A stretch of DNA of 64,000 bases from Salsipaludibacter sp963735045. Lineage in GTDB: Bacteria; Actinomycetota; Nitriliruptoria; Nitriliruptorales; Nitriliruptoraceae. Positions 33,303 to 40,838 of the stretch are shown here, piece after piece. The stretch spans positions 434,001 through 498,000 of the forward strand of contig CAVTIZ010000003.1 of assembly GCA_963735045.1 (NCBI GenBank), given 5' to 3'. The position numbers were made by a program, and so were the translations under genes. How positions within the stretch are numbered: position 1 is the stretch's first letter; the number at the start of each line of letters is the position of its first letter. The notes under the pieces are model-generated. The model worked only from the letters and a program-made list of their open reading frames with translations. It was not told the DNA's origin and did not search any database.

Positions 33303-34256
33303 GTGCGTGCGATCCAGATCACCGAGTTCGGCGGGCCAGACGTCCTGGTCCCCACCGATGTCCCCGATCCCGAGCCGGGGGAGGGCCAGCTGCTGGTCGA
33401 GGTGTCGTCGGCCGGGGTGAACTACGCCGACACCCACCAGGCCGAGGACTCCTACCTCGCGACGCAGGAGCTCCCGCTGATCCCGGGCAGCGAGGTCGTC
33501 GGGACGACCGCGGACGGCCGCCGCGTGGTGGGGTTCGCGGCCTCGGGTGGCTACGCCGAACGGGCCGTGGTCGACCGGGTCCTGGCCTTCGACGTCCCCG
33601 ACGACGTCGACGACGGAGCCGCGCTGGCACTGCCCGTGCAGGGGCTGACCGCGTGGCACCTGCTGCGCACGTGCGCGCACCTGCAGGAGGGCGAGTCCGT
33701 GGTGGTCCACGCCGCCGCCGGTGGGGTGGGGTCCCTGGCGGTCCAGCTCGCCCGTCGCTGGGGCGCCGGTGCCGTGATCGGTGGCGCCTCCACGGAGGAC
33801 AAGCGCGCGCTGGCCATGGAGCTCGGCGCCACGGCGGTGTTCGACTCGCGGGCCGAGGACCCCGAGGCCGCGATCACCATGGCGGCCGAGGGTCGCGTCG
33901 ACATCGTGCTGGACATGGTCGGGGGGGCCACGACCGACGGCTCGTTGGCGGCCCTGGCCCGGTTCGGCCGGCTGGTCCACTACGGGATGGCCTCGCGGAC
34001 CGCGCCGAGGCGGGTGGCGCCCCCGGACCTGATGCACGGCTCCCACGCCCTCATCGGGTTCTGGCTGGTCGACGCCATGCACGATCCACGCGGCAAGGTC
34101 GTGACACCGATGGCCGAACTGCTCCAGTTGGTCGCCGACGGCGAGTTGCGCACGGTGATCCATCCGCCCTACCCCCTGTCGGAGGCGCGTCGCGCCCACG
34201 AGGACATGCGCGCCCGCACGACCACTGGCAAGGTGGTCCTGGACTGCACCGCCTGA
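33303..34256 (+). CDS. Zinc-free quinone oxidoreductase (MDR family)
   Basis: A 317-residue medium-chain reductase similar to NADPH:quinone reductase. The GroES-like part has VSSAGVNYADTHQ and PLIPGSEVVG; the Rossmann domain carries AAAGGVGSLAVQLA. No structural zinc cysteines are present. Such enzymes reduce quinones by one electron or enoyl compounds. GTG 33303 is the likely start, with a -10-like TAGTCT at 33266-33271. Single gene, followed by carbonic anhydrase 67 bases on. Confidence 0.88.
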   Translation: MRAIQITEFGGPDVLVPTDVPDPEPGEGQLLVEVSSAGVNYADTHQAEDSYLATQELPLIPGSEVVGTTADGRRVVGFAASGGYAERAVVDRVLAFDVPDDVDDGAALALPVQGLTAWHLLRTCAHLQEGESVVVHAAAGGVGSLAVQLARRWGAGAVIGGASTEDKRALAMELGATAVFDSRAEDPEAAITMAAEGRVDIVLDMVGGATTDGSLAALARFGRLVHYGMASRTAPRRVAPPDLMHGSHALIGFWLVDAMHDPRGKVVTPMAELLQLVADGELRTVIHPPYPLSEARRAHEDMRARTTTGKVVLDCTA

Positions 34257-34323
34257 CCCGCTCGGCATCACTCGATCGCACTGCCGGCCCGCCGTTCCCA
34301 CCGTCCCCATGAGGAGTCCATCC

Positions 34324-34833
34324 GTGTCCGACGCCATTCCGTCCGCCGACCTCGACGTCCTGGTGGCCGCCAATGCCCGGTGGGCCGACGACGACCACGA
34401 CCCCAGCGCCGCCAAGACCCCGTCGCGCAGCATGGCCGTGGTGACCTGCATGGATGCCCGCCTGGACCCGCTGCGGTCGCTCGGGCTGGCCGTGGGCGAG
34501 GCCCACGTCCTCCGGAACGCCGGGGGGATCGTGACCGAGGACGTGGAGCGCTCGCTGCTGTTGAGCCAGTACGCGCTGGACACCCGGACGATCCTGGTGA
34601 TCGGCCACACCGACTGCGGGTTGCTCGGCCACGACCAGGAGGCGACCCGCGACCAGGTCGAGCAGGAACGCGGCACGCGGCCGACCATGGACCTGGGCAG
34701 CATCGCGTCGCCGGCCGAGGGTGTCGCGGCGTCCGTGGAACGGCTGCGGTCGTCACCGTTGCTGCGCGACGTGGACCGGGTCCACGGCTTCGTGCACGAC
34801 GTCGCGACCGGGCTGCTGGAGGGCGTGGACTGA
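34324..34833 (+). CDS. Beta-class carbonic anhydrase
   Basis: A 169-residue zinc enzyme converting CO2 and bicarbonate. Zinc ligands are Cys42 in VTCMDARLD, His95 and Cys98 in GHTDCG, and the Asp-Arg dyad is in MDAR. The short form and motif spacing match the mycobacterial Rv1284-type subclass. The GTG at 34324 is chosen because GAGGAG stands at 34311-34316; an ATG at 34309 lies ahead of that site and would add five residues. Confidence 0.9.
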   Translation: MSDAIPSADLDVLVAANARWADDDHDPSAAKTPSRSMAVVTCMDARLDPLRSLGLAVGEAHVLRNAGGIVTEDVERSLLLSQYALDTRTILVIGHTDCGLLGHDQEATRDQVEQERGTRPTMDLGSIASPAEGVAASVERLRSSPLLRDVDRVHGFVHDVATGLLEGVD

Positions 34834-34838
34834 CCGAC

Positions 34839-35480
34839 TCAGGCGAGCCAGCCCCGGACCAGCCCCCGCAACAGGCCGATGTTGACGTTGCGGTCGGCGC
34901 TGGTCCACACCACGGCGCGCTCGTCGACCAGGCAGCCCGCGGCGAGGTCGCGGCGACGCCGGGTCCGGGTCGACGACTTCACCTTGTCGTGCTTGGTGGC
35001 CACGATCGTGAAGGCCAGCTCCGACCGCCGCAGCCAGTCCAGCATCTCGACGTCCAGCGCGGTCGGTCCCACGGCCCCGTCGACCAGCACCAGGGTCATC
35101 ACCAGTCGCTGGCGGTGCAGCAGGTAGAGGTCGACCATGTCCTGCCACGCCTCGCGGTCGCGGCGTGACGCCTTGGCGTAGCCGTAGCCGGGGCAGTCCA
35201 TCACGGTCCCGGCCGTGCTCGGGTCGGGGCCGTCCGCCCGGGGGTTCCCGGCGGCATCGTCGTCGTCCAGTGCGAACAGGTTGAGCAGCTGGGTGCGCCC
35301 GGGGGTCTTGGAGGTGCGGGCCAGGCCCTTCTGGCCGGCGACCGCGTTGAGCAACGACGACTTGCCCACGTTCGACCGTCCGACGACGGCCACCTCCGCC
35401 CGCGTCGGCGGGAGGTCACGATGGTCGGTGGCGGACTGGACGAAGGCCAGTCGCAGCGGGGCGGTGGAGGGATCGGCCAT
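34839..35480 (-). CDS. engB: Ribosome biogenesis GTPase EngB (YsxC/YihA)
   Basis: A 213-residue GTPase needed for large-subunit assembly in other bacteria. G1 GRSNVGKSS, the switch region KTPGRTQLLN, G3 DCPGYGYAK, G4 TKHDK and G5 SADRNVN are all present. The stretch between G2 and G3 has an insertion of about 15 Asp/Pro-rich residues. It is convergent with carbonic anhydrase. A -10-like TATCGT lies eight bases before the ATG with no Shine-Dalgarno. Confidence 0.93.
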   Translation of the reverse strand: MADPSTAPLRLAFVQSATDHRDLPPTRAEVAVVGRSNVGKSSLLNAVAGQKGLARTSKTPGRTQLLNLFALDDDDAAGNPRADGPDPSTAGTVMDCPGYGYAKASRRDREAWQDMVDLYLLHRQRLVMTLVLVDGAVGPTALDVEMLDWLRRSELAFTIVATKHDKVKSSTRTRRRRDLAAGCLVDERAVVWTSADRNVNIGLLRGLVRGWLA

Positions 35481-35488
35481 GGCCCGGC

Positions 35489-35494
35489 ACGATA
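35489..35494 (-). promoter_or_regulatory. -10 box for a leaderless engB message
   Basis: Read on the minus strand, TATCGT is followed by eight bases and then the engB ATG at 35480-35478; no ribosome site fits in between. Confidence 0.35.
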
Positions 35495-35588
35495 GGCGGT
35501 CACGGGACGCGACGGTCGTCGGTCCCGTGGTGGCCCGCGCAGGACTGCCGAAGGTGACGCCGTGCCGCGCCCGGATCGGGGAGGACCC

Positions 35589-36365
35589 ATGGACGCCGAC
35601 GAGTTCGACCGACGACGGCAGGCCTTCGGTGGCGCCGTCGACGCCTACGACCGCACCCGACCGACCTACCCACTCGACGCCGTGCAGTGGTGCGTGGCCG
35701 CGGACCACGACGTCCGGCGTCGCGTCGTCGACCTGGGGGCGGGCACGGGCAAGCTGACCGAGGTGCTGCTGGCCGCGGGCCACGAGGTGCTCGCGGTCGA
35801 ACCCGACGACGTCATGCGGACCCGACTCGCCGACCGGCTCGACGACCACCCCGGTCTGGTGGCGGTCCACGGAGGCACCGCCGAGGACATGCCCGTCGCG
35901 GACTCGTCGGTCGACGCGGTCGTGGCCGGCCAGGCGTGGCACTGGTTCGACGAGGACGTCGTCGGCCCGGAACTGGCGCGGGTCGTGCGCCCCGGCGGGA
36001 CCGTCGCGGCGGTGTGGAACTCGCGCGACGAGGACGTCGACTGGGTGCGGGCCTGGTCCGCCGTGGTCGAGGAGGGGGCCCACCCCACGGGTCGCAAGCT
36101 GGTGACCGTCCGCGGCCCCCGCTTCGGTCCCGGGTTCGGTGACCTCGGGTCGGCCACGTTCCACCACGAACAGGTCCTGGCCCCCGACGACGTCGTCGCC
36201 CTGGCGGCCTCGCGGTCCTACACGATCGCGCTCCCGGAGGACCGTCGCCGCGACCTGTTGCGGGCCGTCGAGGACCTGGTCGCGACGCATCCCGACCTGG
36301 CCGGTCGCGACGAGATCGCGCTGCCCTACCGGGTGGAGGCCTACCGAGCGGTGCGGCGGACCTGA
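35589..36365 (+). CDS. Class I SAM-dependent methyltransferase
   Basis: A 258-residue methyltransferase of the UbiE/COQ5-like type. Motif I VVDLGAGTGKLTE near residue 46, LAVEPDDVMRTRL, and GQAWHWFD are seen; the last is typical of a family of small-molecule methyltransferases of unknown substrate. GGGGAGGA precedes the ATG at 35589. The last 25 bases overlap the convergent MFS gene. Confidence 0.85.
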   Translation: MDADEFDRRRQAFGGAVDAYDRTRPTYPLDAVQWCVAADHDVRRRVVDLGAGTGKLTEVLLAAGHEVLAVEPDDVMRTRLADRLDDHPGLVAVHGGTAEDMPVADSSVDAVVAGQAWHWFDEDVVGPELARVVRPGGTVAAVWNSRDEDVDWVRAWSAVVEEGAHPTGRKLVTVRGPRFGPGFGDLGSATFHHEQVLAPDDVVALAASRSYTIALPEDRRRDLLRAVEDLVATHPDLAGRDEIALPYRVEAYRAVRRT

Positions 36366-37645
36366 GCCCCCCCGACGGGCCCGCCCGTGTCCGGGGCGTC
36401 CGTGTCCGGGGCGTCGGTGCCCGGGCCGGGGGTGCCCGGGCCGGGGGACCGGGCACCGATGTGGACGTCGCGGCCGGCGATGCGGCCGGCCACCGCCAGC
36501 GGCACCAGCAGCACGGTGAGCACGACCAGGGGGACGGTCCACCCCCCGGTGGCGTCGGCCAGCACCCCCACCAGCAGCGGACCGGGCAGCCCGACCAGGT
36601 AGCCGACGGACTGGGCGAAGGTCGACACCTGGAGGGTGTCGGCCGGGGTCGCGGACCGCAGTCCGAACAGGGCCAGGCTGATCGCGAACCCGGCGAAGCC
36701 GACCCCCAGCAGCACCGACCACAGCCACCCCAGGGCCACCGGGGCGACGGCCAGCCCCACGAAGGCGATCGCCCACGGCACCGCGACCACCCACGACGCC
36801 AGCCGCTGGTCGGGGCGTCCGGCCAGCCATCCCGGCGCCACCAGTGACGCCGGGATGGACACGATCGTGACCACGGCCACCATCGCGCCCGCACGCGACG
36901 CCGACATGCCGGCGTCGCGCAGCAACGTCGGCAACCAGCCCATCACGATGTAGGCGACCATCGCCTGCAGCGCGAAGAACACGACCAGGGCGCGGAACGT
37001 GGGATCGGCGGCGAGGCGGCGTCGGTCCAGCGCGCTGGCCCCGGCGTCGCGTCGTCCCTCCGCCGAGACCCCCCGTGAGGCCGGCAGCCACGCCAGCACC
37101 CCGATCACGCCCACGGCCGCCCATGCCGCCAGCGCTGCCGGCCAGCCCCCGAGGAGCCCGGCCAGCGGCACCGTGAGGATCGCCCCGGCGGCCGCGCCCA
37201 GTTGCAGCGCCGACACGTAGCCGCCGGTGATCCAACCCTCGCGGCCCGGGAACCCGGCCCGGACCACCACCGGCAGCAGCACGTTGACGATCGCGATGCC
37301 GACCATGACCACCACGGTCCCGGCCAGCAGCAGCGTGGCCGTCCCGGCGGGTCGGACCAGGGTCCCGACCACGACCAGGCCCATGGCGACCCCGATCGCC
37401 GCACCCAGGGACAGGCGTCGTCGCAGCAGCGGTACGAACGCGCTGGCCACCGCGAACACCAGGACCGGCATGGCCGTGACGACCCCGGCCACGCCGGCGC
37501 CGATCCCGAGGTCGGCTCGGATCTCGTCGAGCACCGGTCCCACCGCGGTCACCGGCAGGCGCATGCTCAGCGCCACCAGCACGATCGCGACGCCGAGCAG
37601 GAGCGCGCGTCGGCCCGTGCGCTCGGGGGCGTGCGGCATGGTCAC
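36341..37645 (-). CDS. MFS transporter (CynX/NimT-like)
   Basis: A 434-residue transporter with twelve hydrophobic helices. The opening ALSMRLPVTAVGPVLDEIRADLGI and GGYVSALQLGAAAG match the CynX/NimT group (cyanate or nitroimidazole transport in named members), but the substrate here is unknown. The C-terminus is an unusual 35-residue Gly/Pro/Asp/Thr tail with imperfect GPGT and DAPDT repeats. GTG 37645 has GGAG six bases upstream. Its 3' end overlaps the convergent methyltransferase gene. Confidence 0.85.
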   Translation of the reverse strand: MTMPHAPERTGRRALLLGVAIVLVALSMRLPVTAVGPVLDEIRADLGIGAGVAGVVTAMPVLVFAVASAFVPLLRRRLSLGAAIGVAMGLVVVGTLVRPAGTATLLLAGTVVVMVGIAIVNVLLPVVVRAGFPGREGWITGGYVSALQLGAAAGAILTVPLAGLLGGWPAALAAWAAVGVIGVLAWLPASRGVSAEGRRDAGASALDRRRLAADPTFRALVVFFALQAMVAYIVMGWLPTLLRDAGMSASRAGAMVAVVTIVSIPASLVAPGWLAGRPDQRLASWVVAVPWAIAFVGLAVAPVALGWLWSVLLGVGFAGFAISLALFGLRSATPADTLQVSTFAQSVGYLVGLPGPLLVGVLADATGGWTVPLVVLTVLLVPLAVAGRIAGRDVHIGARSPGPGTPGPGTDAPDTDAPDTGGPVGGAQVRRTAR

Positions 37646-37820
37646 GTGGGGCTCCGGGGACGGTGGCGGGTCACGCCCGGACCGACGACGAGCAGGGCTG
37701 GCGAAGCCTAGCCCCCCGGACCCGGACGGCCACCGCGGCCAGGCCGGTGGTTCCCATACGATCGGGGGTCACGGGCGCGTCGACGACGACGTGGTCCCGA
37801 CCAGATCGAAGGGCCCTGCC

Positions 37821-39701
37821 GTGCTGCTGGAGCACATCCGCCAACCCGCCGACCTCCGTGCGCTGGACGACGCGGAACTGGACGAGTTGGCCCAGGACCT
37901 GCGACACCACGTGATCGACGCGGTGGCCAGTGTCGGCGGACACCTGGGATCCAACCTCGGCGCGGTCGAGCTCACCATCTCCCTGCACCGTTCGTTCGAC
38001 TCGCCGCAGGACCTGGTGCTGTGGGACACCGGCCACCAGGCCTACGTCCACAAGATGCTGACCGGGCGCACCGAGCAGTTCGACACGCTGCGCCAGGACG
38101 GTGGCCTGGCCGGGTACCCGCAGCGCAACGAGAGCCCCCACGACGTCATCGAGAACTCCCACGCCTCGACGGCGCTGGCGTGGGCCTACGGGATCGCCGA
38201 GGGCCAGCGGTTCCTGCCCCGGGAGGACCGGCGCGGGGTCGTGGCGGTCGTCGGCGACGGCGCCCTGACCGGTGGGATGGCCTACGAGGCCCTCAACAAC
38301 ATCGGCCACGACCAGACCCCGGTCACGATCGTGCTCAACGACAACGGACGCTCCTACGCCGAGACCGTGTCGCGGCTGTCCAGCCAGGTGTCCCGGGTCC
38401 GGATGGACCCGCGCTACCGGTCGTGGCGCACCCGCGCCGACGCGATGGTGCAACGCCTGCCACTGGTGCATCGCCTGACCGGGGCGTCCCTGCGGGGGCT
38501 CAAGCACGCCGTGGCCGACGCGCCCGCCCTGCAGGCCTTCGTCGAGGCGCTCGGGGTCCGCTACCTCGGGCCGGTCGACGGACACGACGTCGCCGCCATG
38601 GACGCCGCCTTCGCCGCGTCGGGACGCTTCGACGGCCCGACCCTGGTGCACGTGCTGACCGAGAAGGGCAAGGGCTACGAGCCGGCCGAGACCGACCCCG
38701 AGAAGCGCCTCCACGACACCTCGCCGTTCGACCCCGAGACGGGGGAGGCCACCTCGAGCAAGGGTCGGTCGTGGACCGCGGCCTTCTCCGACGCGTTGTC
38801 TGGTCTGTGCGACGAGGTCCCCGAGATCGTGGCGTTGACCGCGGCCATGCCGGGATCGACCGGGCTGTTGCCGATCGCCGCGCGCCATCCCGACCGCGTC
38901 ATCGACGTCGGCATCGCCGAACAGCACGCCGTCACCGCCTCGGCGGGGCTGGCCTACGCCGGCCGCATCCCGGTCGTGGCGATCTACGCGCCGTTCTTCC
39001 CCCGCGCCTTCGACCAGGCGAACCTCGACGTGGGCCTGCACGGCGAGCACGTCGTGTTCGCCTTCGACCGGGCCGGGATCACCGGCCCGGACGGCCCCAG
39101 CGCGCACGGCGTGCTCGACCTCGCACTGGCGTTGCGGATCCCCGGCATGACCGTGCTGGCGCCGTCCAGCGACCGCGAGGTCGAGGCCCTGCTGCGCACG
39201 GCCGTGTGCGACCTCGACGGGCCCGTGTCCCTGCGGTTCGCCCGGGGCAGTTGTCCCGCCGGTGACGCGGTCGGCACCGGGCTGCAGGCCCGGCGGGTGC
39301 GTGACGGCGCCGACGTCGTGGTCGCCGCCATCGGGGACCGGGTCGGCCCGGCCGTCGCGGCGGCCCGGATGCTGGCCGCCGACGGCATCGACACCGCCGT
39401 GTGGGACGTCCGGTGCGTGCGTCCGCTGGACCCGGCACTGGTCGCCGCGGCCGCGACGGCGCCGCTGCTGGTGACCGTGGAGAACGGCGTCGTCGAGGGT
39501 GGGGCGGGTGCACACCTGGCCGACGCCGTGGCCGACCACGCCGGGTTGTCGGCGGTGCCGCCGACCCTGCGGCTGGGCGTTCCCGACACCTACGTCCCGC
39601 ACGGGTCCAAGGACCGGTTGCTGACCGGCCTGGGGCTGGACGCCGACGGCATCGCCGCGGCGGTGCGCAAGGCCCACGGGGACCTCGCCGAGTCGGCCTG
39701 A
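37821..39701 (+). CDS. dxs: 1-deoxy-D-xylulose-5-phosphate synthase
   Basis: A 626-residue thiamin-diphosphate enzyme that starts the non-mevalonate isoprenoid route from pyruvate and glyceraldehyde 3-phosphate. The ThDP motif VGDGALTGGMAYEALNN, the catalytic Glu in VGIAEQHAVTASAG and HDTSPFD are present. GTG 37821 follows GAAGGG; a -10-like TACGAT is at 37757-37762. No other MEP pathway genes are in this window. Confidence 0.95.
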   Translation: MLLEHIRQPADLRALDDAELDELAQDLRHHVIDAVASVGGHLGSNLGAVELTISLHRSFDSPQDLVLWDTGHQAYVHKMLTGRTEQFDTLRQDGGLAGYPQRNESPHDVIENSHASTALAWAYGIAEGQRFLPREDRRGVVAVVGDGALTGGMAYEALNNIGHDQTPVTIVLNDNGRSYAETVSRLSSQVSRVRMDPRYRSWRTRADAMVQRLPLVHRLTGASLRGLKHAVADAPALQAFVEALGVRYLGPVDGHDVAAMDAAFAASGRFDGPTLVHVLTEKGKGYEPAETDPEKRLHDTSPFDPETGEATSSKGRSWTAAFSDALSGLCDEVPEIVALTAAMPGSTGLLPIAARHPDRVIDVGIAEQHAVTASAGLAYAGRIPVVAIYAPFFPRAFDQANLDVGLHGEHVVFAFDRAGITGPDGPSAHGVLDLALALRIPGMTVLAPSSDREVEALLRTAVCDLDGPVSLRFARGSCPAGDAVGTGLQARRVRDGADVVVAAIGDRVGPAVAAARMLAADGIDTAVWDVRCVRPLDPALVAAAATAPLLVTVENGVVEGGAGAHLADAVADHAGLSAVPPTLRLGVPDTYVPHGSKDRLLTGLGLDADGIAAAVRKAHGDLAESA

Positions 39702-39711
39702 CCCGGCCCGC

Positions 39712-40278
39712 TCAGCGACGCGAGCCGGCCAGCACCGCCTGCACGCCCATGCCGACCAGCATGCCCAGCAGGACGCCGCCCACGATGTCCAGCGGCAGGT
39801 GCATGCCCAGTTCCAGCCGCCCGAGCGCGACCAGGACGGCGACCGCGACCGCCACGATGCGCTCACCGCGGTACAGCTCCGGCCACAGGGCCACGACGAG
39901 GGCCACGATCGTGGTCGTGTGCCCCGACGGGTACCCCGCGGTGTCCAGCACCTCGTCGGGTCGGATCCCCAACAGGACGTCGGGTCGTGGCCGGCCGACC
40001 ACCGACTTCACCACCAGCGCCGCGATCCACCCCAGCGCGCCCGACAGGCCCAGGCGCACGGCGAGGTCGCGGTTGAAGATGGCCACCAACAGCGTGGCGG
40101 CGACCACCATGAACAGGGTTCCGGCCGGCTGGATCCAGGCCAGGAACGATCCCCACCACCCGCCGTGGCCACTGAGCAGTTCGTAGGTGCGGGTCTCCAG
40201 CCAGGACAGTGGCAGGTAGGCCACGGCCGTGGCGACGGCGAAGGCGACCGCGACGGAGACGAGCACGGGCCGTGACAC
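39712..40278 (-). CDS. PAP2 family phosphatase
   Basis: About 188 residues with five hydrophobic segments and the three PAP2 motifs: KSVVGRPRPD, GYPSGHTTT, and GRLELGMHLPLDIVGG. These membrane enzymes remove phosphate from lipids such as undecaprenyl pyrophosphate or phosphatidate. The start is uncertain: GTG at 40276-40278 places the first helix at the N-terminus; the frame continues upstream without a stop into Arg-rich sequence and the tandem array at 40468, which is not protein-like. Convergent with dxs. Confidence 0.75.
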   Translation of the reverse strand: MSRPVLVSVAVAFAVATAVAYLPLSWLETRTYELLSGHGGWWGSFLAWIQPAGTLFMVVAATLLVAIFNRDLAVRLGLSGALGWIAALVVKSVVGRPRPDVLLGIRPDEVLDTAGYPSGHTTTIVALVVALWPELYRGERIVAVAVAVLVALGRLELGMHLPLDIVGGVLLGMLVGMGVQAVLAGSRR

Positions 40279-40467
40279 GCTGGGCGGGGTGGCCTTCTTG
40301 GTGGGGATCCGGGTCTCCGTGGTCGGCGTGCGGGTCGGGTGCTCGGCGTGCAGGGTGGGGTCGGGCCATGCCAGTCCAGCGGTCCGTCGCGCCGGCGTCC
40401 AGCATGCCGCGCGGCGGGCCGGCGTGTGACGCGCGGCGACGGCCGTCCCCTGCGCGACGACCGGTCG
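40279..40467. other. Intergenic stretch upstream of PAP2, no gene seen
   Basis: Between the PAP2 start and the tandem array I see no start codon with a ribosome site, no RNA gene and no clear promoter; the sequence is GC-rich and only continues the PAP2 frame as an Arg/Thr-rich translation. Confidence 0.5.
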
Positions 40468-40591
40468 GGGTCGACCTGCGGGATCGACCTGCGCGATCGA
40501 CCTACGGGATCGACGTGACGTGATCGACGTGACGTGGATCGACGTGACGTGATCGACGTGACGTGATCGACGTGACCTGGTCGACTTGACG
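40468..40591. repeat. Nine-copy degenerate tandem array (13-15 bp) upstream of ilvB
   Basis: The core TCGAC occurs nine times at 40471, 40484, 40497, 40510, 40524, 40539, 40553, 40567 and 40581. The first units are 13 bp (GGATCGACCTGCG type), the later ones mostly 14 bp (TGATCGACGTGACG). The last unit reads TGGTCGACTTGACG, in which a G-to-T change gives TTGACG, the -35 box of the ilvB leader promoter. Units are joined head to tail without spacers. Confidence 0.9.
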
Positions 40592-40615
40592 GGGGGCCGA
40601 GCCATGCGCCAAGAT
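40586..40615 (+). promoter_or_regulatory. Likely promoter of the ilvBN leader
   Basis: TTGACG at 40586-40591 and CAAGAT at 40610-40615 are 18 bases apart. Transcription would start near 40622, 25 bases before the leader-peptide ATG. Confidence 0.5.
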
Positions 40616-40646
40616 GTCGGTGTCCGAACGACGAAGGCACGTTTCC

Positions 40647-40721
40647 ATGCGCCACGCCACGACCCGCGTGCACGCCACCCCGTGTGGTGTCGGTCGGGTC
40701 GTGCTCGTGGTCGTTGCCTAG
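40647..40721 (+). CDS. ilvBN leader peptide (attenuator peptide)
   Basis: A 24-codon ORF starting MRHATTRVHATPC and ending GRVVLVVVA, so six successive codons (VVLVVV) call for valine or leucine. GAAGG at 40633-40637 gives a ribosome site nine bases before the ATG. Leader peptides of this kind sense charged branched-chain tRNAs. The stop codon is immediately followed by a long hairpin and then a terminator, the standard attenuator order. Confidence 0.85.
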   Translation: MRHATTRVHATPCGVGRVVLVVVA

Positions 40722-40750
40722 CGCGCCCTCCGAGGACTCGGACGGCGCGC
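40721..40750 (+). promoter_or_regulatory. Pause or anti-terminator region of the ilvB attenuator
   Basis: GCGCGCC at 40721-40727 pairs with GGCGCGC at 40744-40750 and TCCGA with TCGGA inside it, forming one long hairpin directly after the leader stop. A stalled ribosome on the Val codons would disturb it. Which strand forms the anti-terminator I could not settle by eye. Confidence 0.5.
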
Positions 40751-40776
40751 AACCTCCCGGAACCCGGGAGGTTTTT
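40751..40776 (+). terminator. Intrinsic terminator of the ilvB attenuator
   Basis: AACCTCCCGG at 40751-40760 pairs with CCGGGAGGTT at 40764-40773 around the loop AAC, and a run of T reaches 40776. It is the only classical hairpin-plus-T-run terminator I see in the window. Confidence 0.85.
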
Positions 40777-40838
40777 CGCATCCGGGGCCCCGGAGGGACG
40801 CGCGGTAGCGTTGGGGGCGTCAGCGAAGGAACGACGCG

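Noticed and set aside
40468..40591. Tandem array considered as a CRISPR array
   Set aside because: Units are joined directly without unique spacers, are only 13-15 bp, and no cas genes are nearby.
40279..40605. N-terminal extension of the PAP2 protein through the tandem array
   Set aside because: The extension would be Arg/Ser/Thr-rich repeats with no ribosome site; the PAP2 fold begins at the first helix near 40278.
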